Shown here: piece after piece, positions 6,849 to 10,672 of the stretch
Position numbering within the stretch: the first letter of the stretch is position 1
Layout of the letters: each line of letters opens with the position of its first letter
Origin: Selenomonas sp.
GTDB lineage: Bacteria > Bacillota > Negativicutes > Selenomonadales > Selenomonadaceae
NCBI GenBank assembly: GCA_015265235.1
Contig: JABZYJ010000066.1
Coordinates: forward strand, 1 to 10,672
Direction: 5' to 3'
Length of the DNA stretch: 10,672 nt
Position numbers and translations under genes: made by a program
Notes under the pieces: generated by a model
Seen by the model: only the letters and a program-made list of their open reading frames with translations
What the model was told of the DNA's origin: nothing
Databases searched by the model: none

Positions 6849-7783
6849 TGGTGAGCTATGATGCTGCACTGAGAGATGCTTGGGACCGCATCGACTGCCA
6901 TGACGGCGGCGCTCTGCTGATCCCGCTTCCACATCCTCTTGAGTGGCATGTTCGCTATGCGGGAGAAAATCAGAAATCTCTCGTTGCTGTCAGCGATATT
7001 GCCGCAGGAGAACTGCCTTCCTCCCGTGCGATTGAGGCCGCCTGCAGGCAGCGAAGAGACGGGCGGTATGCGCTGTCCTTCACTTTGCTGAACCGGACCG
7101 AAGAGGATGTTTTTATCGCGATGGCAGGAGATATGATCGCCTTTTCCAGTGATGCTGCATCGCCCGCAGAGGCTGTGCAGCGTGTCCTGCGCAGGTACGC
7201 TGCGTGGGTCAGGCTTTTCGAGCGCAGACAGAGCGGACTTTTGGGCATTCATGCGCAAAAGGGCCTCCTCGGAGAGCTGCTGTTTTTGAAAGAAGTGATT
7301 GAGGGCGGGCGTCCTGTGCAGGAAGCAGTTGCCGGATGGGCAGGACCGGACGGTGCTGATCAAGACTTTTTCTATGATGACGGATGGCATGAGGTGAAGG
7401 CGATAGGTGCTGCAGCAGCAGCGGTTAGCATCTCCTCCGTTGAACAGCTCGATCAAAGTCTGGATGGAGAGCTGGTCGTTTTTCGCATCGACGCCTGCGT
7501 TCCTCAGCACAGCAACGCAGTTACACTCTATCAGACCGTTTCTGTACTGGAAAAGATGATGAAAAACATTCCCTGCGTTGCAGAAACCTTTATTTTAAAG
7601 CTTGCCGGTGCGGGTTATATTCAGAGAGAAGAATACAATCAGCAGCACTTTGCTGTGACGGCACAAAAATGCTATGCTGTCACGTCAGACTTTCCGCGTA
7701 TGAGGCGGTCAGATCTGCCGAAAGAAATCGTCAGTGCCGCATATCAGCTGGATCTTCCAAGTCTGGCGCCTTGGGAAAAATAA
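6848..7783 (+). CDS. PD-(D/E)XK motif protein (DUF4420 family), predicted nuclease subunit
   Basis: This 311-residue protein carries a PD-(D/E)XK nuclease signature in its middle: Glu143 in GLLGELLFL, Asp173 in DQDFFYD, and the E-x-K pair Glu182 and Lys184 in WHEVKAIG, with a following helix/strand SISSVEQLDQ. The GLLGE helix just before the catalytic core is typical of DUF4420 proteins. The N-terminal about 120 residues and the C-terminal about 80 residues have no motif I recognise and may contact DNA or partner subunits. The ATG overlaps the stop of the Z1 gene (TGATG), which suggests coupled translation and balanced amounts of the two proteins. The likely role is DNA cleavage powered by the Z1 motor. 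The alternative GTG at 6851 differs by one residue only. No signal peptide or membrane segment is present. Confidence 0.85.
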   Translation: MVSYDAALRDAWDRIDCHDGGALLIPLPHPLEWHVRYAGENQKSLVAVSDIAAGELPSSRAIEAACRQRRDGRYALSFTLLNRTEEDVFIAMAGDMIAFSSDAASPAEAVQRVLRRYAAWVRLFERRQSGLLGIHAQKGLLGELLFLKEVIEGGRPVQEAVAGWAGPDGADQDFFYDDGWHEVKAIGAAAAAVSISSVEQLDQSLDGELVVFRIDACVPQHSNAVTLYQTVSVLEKMMKNIPCVAETFILKLAGAGYIQREEYNQQHFAVTAQKCYAVTSDFPRMRRSDLPKEIVSAAYQLDLPSLAPWEK

Positions 7784-7795
7784 GGAGGGTATTTC

Positions 7796-9877
7796 ATGGA
7801 TGTGCTCGACTTTAAGAAGGAGTTTCTGTCTGAAGTAAAAGCCTCAGCGGCAGCCATTGGGGAAGGATCCAGTGCGGCTTTTGCAGATCATATGGCGCAG
7901 TATCTTATTGATGCGGAGGTTTTGCCGGACTTTACCCCCTCCTTTTATACGGGAAAATATGGGCGCAATAAATGCAGAGTTGACGGCTATGTGTATAATG
8001 AACTTGATCAGACCATGAATCTGGTCTTTGTGGATTATAACGGCAATGATACTGAGCGGAGATTGAAGCCTGCAGCTGCAGCGCATGATTTTGGACAACT
8101 CACCTTTTTTTTAAAAGCTGCATTTCAGACGAATCTGTATCAAGAGATCGAGATGAGCACACCGTGCTCCGATTTGATTGATTTTCTGCGGGTGAATGAA
8201 AAGAACATCCGAAAATATCGATTCTTCATCTTCACCGATGCAGATATGAGCAGTGCGCTTAAAAACATCGAGACTGAACCTTACGATGGGATCCCGACGG
8301 AGGGGCAGATTTGGGACATTGATCGCCTGTATAGGGTATGTTGCTCTGATCAGGGGCGCCAAGTCATTGAGATTGACTTTAGGGAGTACGGTATTGACGG
8401 CATTCCGTGCCTGGAGGCGAGCTCTGCCGCGACGGATCAGTATCGCAGTTATTTGGGCGTGATCTCCGGCAGCGTGCTTGCAGACATCTATGACAAATAC
8501 GGCGCGCGGCTGCTTGAGGGGAATGTACGCTCCTTCCTCTCCACTAAGGTTGCAGTCAACAAAAAAATACGAGGCACTATTATCAACAGCCCGCAGATGT
8601 TTTTTGCATTCAACAACGGCATTTCTGCAACGGCCATGGAGGTTACTGTCGAGGATACGGAGTGCGGGCGCCTTATTACTGCGGTCAAGGATTTTCAAAT
8701 CATCAACGGCGGACAGACGACAGCGTCTGTCTTTAATGCACGGCTTAAGGATAAGGCTCCCTTGGATAAGCTCTATGTTCAGATCAAACTGACAGAGGTC
8801 GGCGGGTCAACACAGGAAGAGACAGATGATTTGATCCGCAGCATCTCCAGAACTTCCAACAGTCAAAATAAAGTCAGCGATGCGGACTTTTTCGCCTCCC
8901 ATCCGTTTCATAGGAGAATGGAGGCGATTTCTCGCCGTCTCCTTGCACCTGCCGTCGGCGGTGCGCAGTATGAGACGAAGTGGTTTTATGAAAGAGCCAG
9001 AGGGCAGTATCTGCAGGAGCAGATGAAGCTTACTCAGGCACAGAAAAATAAATTCCTGCTGCAGCATCCCAAAAAACAGCTGATTAAGAAGACCGATCTT
9101 GCAAAAGTTCAAAATACCTGGCGCGGACATCCGGATATTGTCAGCAAGGGAGCACAGACGAATTTCATCTCTTTTGCGGAATATATTGATGAGCAGTGGA
9201 CAATAAATGATGCGCAGTTCAATGAGCGGTATTTTCAAAATACGGCGGCGCTCCTTCTGCTGTTTCAGTTTCTTGAGAGTTCTGTTTCAAAGCAGGCATG
9301 GTATCAGGGCGGCTACCGTGCGAACATTGTGTACTACACCGCTGCCCTGTTTCGCTTCCTGCTGCAGAGACAATTCTCCGGTGCGGATTTGAATCTGTCC
9401 CTTATTTGGAATCGCCAGCAGCTTCCTGCTCCGGTGGGGAGGACACTGATATCTTTAGCAGAGTTGGTGCATCTTAAGATCACATCGCGGGAAAGAGGAT
9501 TGGCGAATGTTACCCAATGGTGCAAGAAGAAGGCCTGCTGGGAGGCCGTCAAGAAAATCGACTATGTCCTGCCGGGTGAATTGGAGGCTTTTCTTGTCAG
9601 CCCCGAAGACAAAAAAGCCGAACAGCGCTCTGCCAATAAGGAGCAAAAGGTTGATAACGGGATCAGTGCACAGGCCGAGGTGGTGCACTATTCCGGCAGT
9701 ATGTGGACACGTCTGCGTGAATTTGCTGTTAAAAATAATATGGTGACAGCTGTTGATATAACGGCGCTTTCCATTGCTGAAAAAATACCGACGAAAATAC
9801 CAAACGCATATCAAAGCAAGCGCCTTGTCGCGCTGCTGCATACAGCGGCGGAAGAGGGCTTCAACATCAAAGAATAG
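7796..9877 (+). CDS. AIPR family protein (abortive infection phage resistance)
   Basis: This 693-residue cytoplasmic protein belongs to the AIPR family, named from abortive-infection phage resistance proteins. Visible family motifs are the GNVRSFL segment (242-248) followed by VNKKI, FNNGISATA (272-280), and the hallmark IINGGQTTAS (302-311). An N-terminal region with VDGYVYNE (Asp63) and NLVFVDYN (Asp80) resembles the start of a restriction-endonuclease-like fold but lacks an obvious catalytic Lys. The C-terminal half is helical with a Lys- and Gln-rich linker around residues 600-625. The start is fixed by AAGGAGGG (7782-7789), which overlaps the preceding stop and lies 6 bases from the ATG. 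Position between the DUF4420 protein and the methyltransferase argues that it is a core effector or sensor of the same system. Its molecular activity is unknown to me. Confidence 0.88.
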   Translation: MDVLDFKKEFLSEVKASAAAIGEGSSAAFADHMAQYLIDAEVLPDFTPSFYTGKYGRNKCRVDGYVYNELDQTMNLVFVDYNGNDTERRLKPAAAAHDFGQLTFFLKAAFQTNLYQEIEMSTPCSDLIDFLRVNEKNIRKYRFFIFTDADMSSALKNIETEPYDGIPTEGQIWDIDRLYRVCCSDQGRQVIEIDFREYGIDGIPCLEASSAATDQYRSYLGVISGSVLADIYDKYGARLLEGNVRSFLSTKVAVNKKIRGTIINSPQMFFAFNNGISATAMEVTVEDTECGRLITAVKDFQIINGGQTTASVFNARLKDKAPLDKLYVQIKLTEVGGSTQEETDDLIRSISRTSNSQNKVSDADFFASHPFHRRMEAISRRLLAPAVGGAQYETKWFYERARGQYLQEQMKLTQAQKNKFLLQHPKKQLIKKTDLAKVQNTWRGHPDIVSKGAQTNFISFAEYIDEQWTINDAQFNERYFQNTAALLLLFQFLESSVSKQAWYQGGYRANIVYYTAALFRFLLQRQFSGADLNLSLIWNRQQLPAPVGRTLISLAELVHLKITSRERGLANVTQWCKKKACWEAVKKIDYVLPGELEAFLVSPEDKKAEQRSANKEQKVDNGISAQAEVVHYSGSMWTRLREFAVKNNMVTAVDITALSIAEKIPTKIPNAYQSKRLVALLHTAAEEGFNIKE

Positions 9878-9893
9878 ACGGAGACTGCAAAAT

Positions 9894-10672
9894 ATGTACA
9901 ACGTTGTGGACCTGTTTGCCGGAGCAGGAGGCTTGAGTCTTGGATTCCAGCAGACGCACAGGTACTGCATAAAGGCGGCGTTTGAGCAAAATCCTGCAAT
10001 GCAGGCGACCTATCGGAGGAATCACCCGAATACGGCTGTTTATGGAGATGTTCGATGTGCAGACTATGCTGCTCTGCAGGAGGAGCTTGGCCCCATTGAT
10101 GTCGTCATCGGAGGTCCGCCATGTCAGGGGTTTTCCAATGCAAACCGTCAGAAGAACACAGCTGTCAGTCAGAATAATGCATTGGTCAAAGAGTACATCC
10201 GTGCAGTCCTTGAGATCCGCCCCAAGGCGTTCGTTATGGAAAATGTCAGCATGCTGAAGTCGGATGTGCACCGGTTTTTTTTGTCGCAGAAAGATCTCCC
10301 TTTAGTTGAGGCTGGGAGTCTGAAGCTCCAAGAATCGCATATACATCTGCTGGATGCAGAGTATATTTTTGAGGGAGTACTGGAGATCGTCCAAAATCCG
10401 CATGCGGTAAAAAAACTTTTGTGGATGAAGGAAGATTATCTCGTCTTAAATATTATTTACAAAGCATCAAAAAATGCGATGAAATTATCTGCTGCTTTGA
10501 AAAAGCATAAAAATAAGCTCCTTAACGCCGCCGTTCGTTATGAGAAGGATGGCGGTCAGATTGAAGCAGCAGGGCATCAGGCCTTTTTTGCAGTTAAGGA
10601 GTATTATGCGGGGGGCCTGGCGGAGGATGAGCTGCGTGACAGGATTGCGCCGGCGGTTATGTACCAGAGAAT
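9894..10672 (+). CDS. DNA (cytosine-5-)-methyltransferase, 5' part, with an insertion after motif VI
   Basis: The first 259 residues of a C5 cytosine DNA methyltransferase, which transfers a methyl group from S-adenosylmethionine to cytosine; the frame runs off the right edge. Motif I is DLFAGAGGLSLGF (6-18), motif II includes Glu31 in FEQNP, motif III is YGDV (50-53), motif IV is GGPPCQGFS (73-81) with catalytic Cys77, and motif VI is ENV (116-118). The usual motif VIII (QxRxR), expected a few tens of residues after ENV, has not appeared by residue 259. Instead there is a Lys-rich, mainly helical insert of at least about 130 residues. A GGAG at 9880-9883 lies 10 bases before the ATG, and the gap from the AIPR stop is 16 bases. 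It is the probable self-marking enzyme of the system. The recognition sequence cannot be predicted because the target recognition domain lies outside the window. Confidence 0.92.
   Translation, partial: MYNVVDLFAGAGGLSLGFQQTHRYCIKAAFEQNPAMQATYRRNHPNTAVYGDVRCADYAALQEELGPIDVVIGGPPCQGFSNANRQKNTAVSQNNALVKEYIRAVLEIRPKAFVMENVSMLKSDVHRFFLSQKDLPLVEAGSLKLQESHIHLLDAEYIFEGVLEIVQNPHAVKKLLWMKEDYLVLNIIYKASKNAMKLSAALKKHKNKLLNAAVRYEKDGGQIEAAGHQAFFAVKEYYAGGLAEDELRDRIAPAVMYQR

Noticed and set aside
6482..7510. 342-residue minus-strand open frame across the Z1/DUF4420 junction
   Set aside because: It is antisense to two well-supported genes with overlapping stop and start; no domain features are seen in its translation.
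9743..9771. GTGACA as -35 of an internal promoter for the methyltransferase
   Set aside because: There is no -10-like hexamer at a workable distance; the spacing falls on a G+C-rich stretch.
1..10672. CRISPR array, tRNA, rRNA, transposase or integrase
   Set aside because: I saw no regularly spaced repeats, no tRNA-like cloverleaf and no transposase or integrase motifs on either strand.

Overview
The window looks like a chromosomal segment of a Bacillota-type bacterium. The translation signals are strong AAGGAG-type ribosome sites. The base composition, the iron-type ABC genes and the small holin/amidase pair would fit a Selenomonas-like member of the Negativicutes, but that assignment is inference and needs a homology search. 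Every gene I accept is on the + strand.

Layout. Bases 1-1447 hold the end of a binding-protein-dependent ABC importer: the 3' part of an inner-membrane permease, then its complete ATPase, of the Fe(III)/FbpBC type. Bases 1448-1568 are a spacer with two inverted repeats. Bases 1569-2359 encode a phage-style lysis pair, a 57-residue membrane protein overlapping by ATGA with a 206-residue peptidoglycan amidase. A strong intrinsic terminator (2411-2450) closes this G+C-rich block. Bases 2451-2638 are a visibly A+T-richer spacer with a good sigma-70-type promoter.

From 2639 to the right edge runs one tightly packed operon that I read as an anti-phage restriction-modification-like system. In order it encodes a GHKL (MutL/MORC/Hsp90-fold) ATPase, a Z1-domain DEAD-like motor ATPase, a DUF4420 PD-(D/E)XK nuclease-family protein, an AIPR (abortive infection phage resistance) family protein, and a DNA cytosine-5 methyltransferase cut off by the window edge. 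Gene junctions are a 20-base overlap, a 1-base TGATG overlap, a 12-base gap and a 16-base gap.

Likely working model (inference): the methyltransferase marks self DNA, the Z1 motor and GHKL clamp-like ATPase sense or translocate on unmodified DNA, and the DUF4420 protein, possibly with AIPR, does the damage. The ingredients match computationally described MutL/MORC-linked restriction systems, and the Z1 motor resembles the H subunit of the CglI restriction enzyme. The family combination is therefore not new in itself, but to my knowledge this five-gene version has little biochemical characterisation. The most unusual single feature is a long insertion in the methyltransferase after its ENV motif. 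I saw no tRNA, rRNA, CRISPR array, transposase or integrase.
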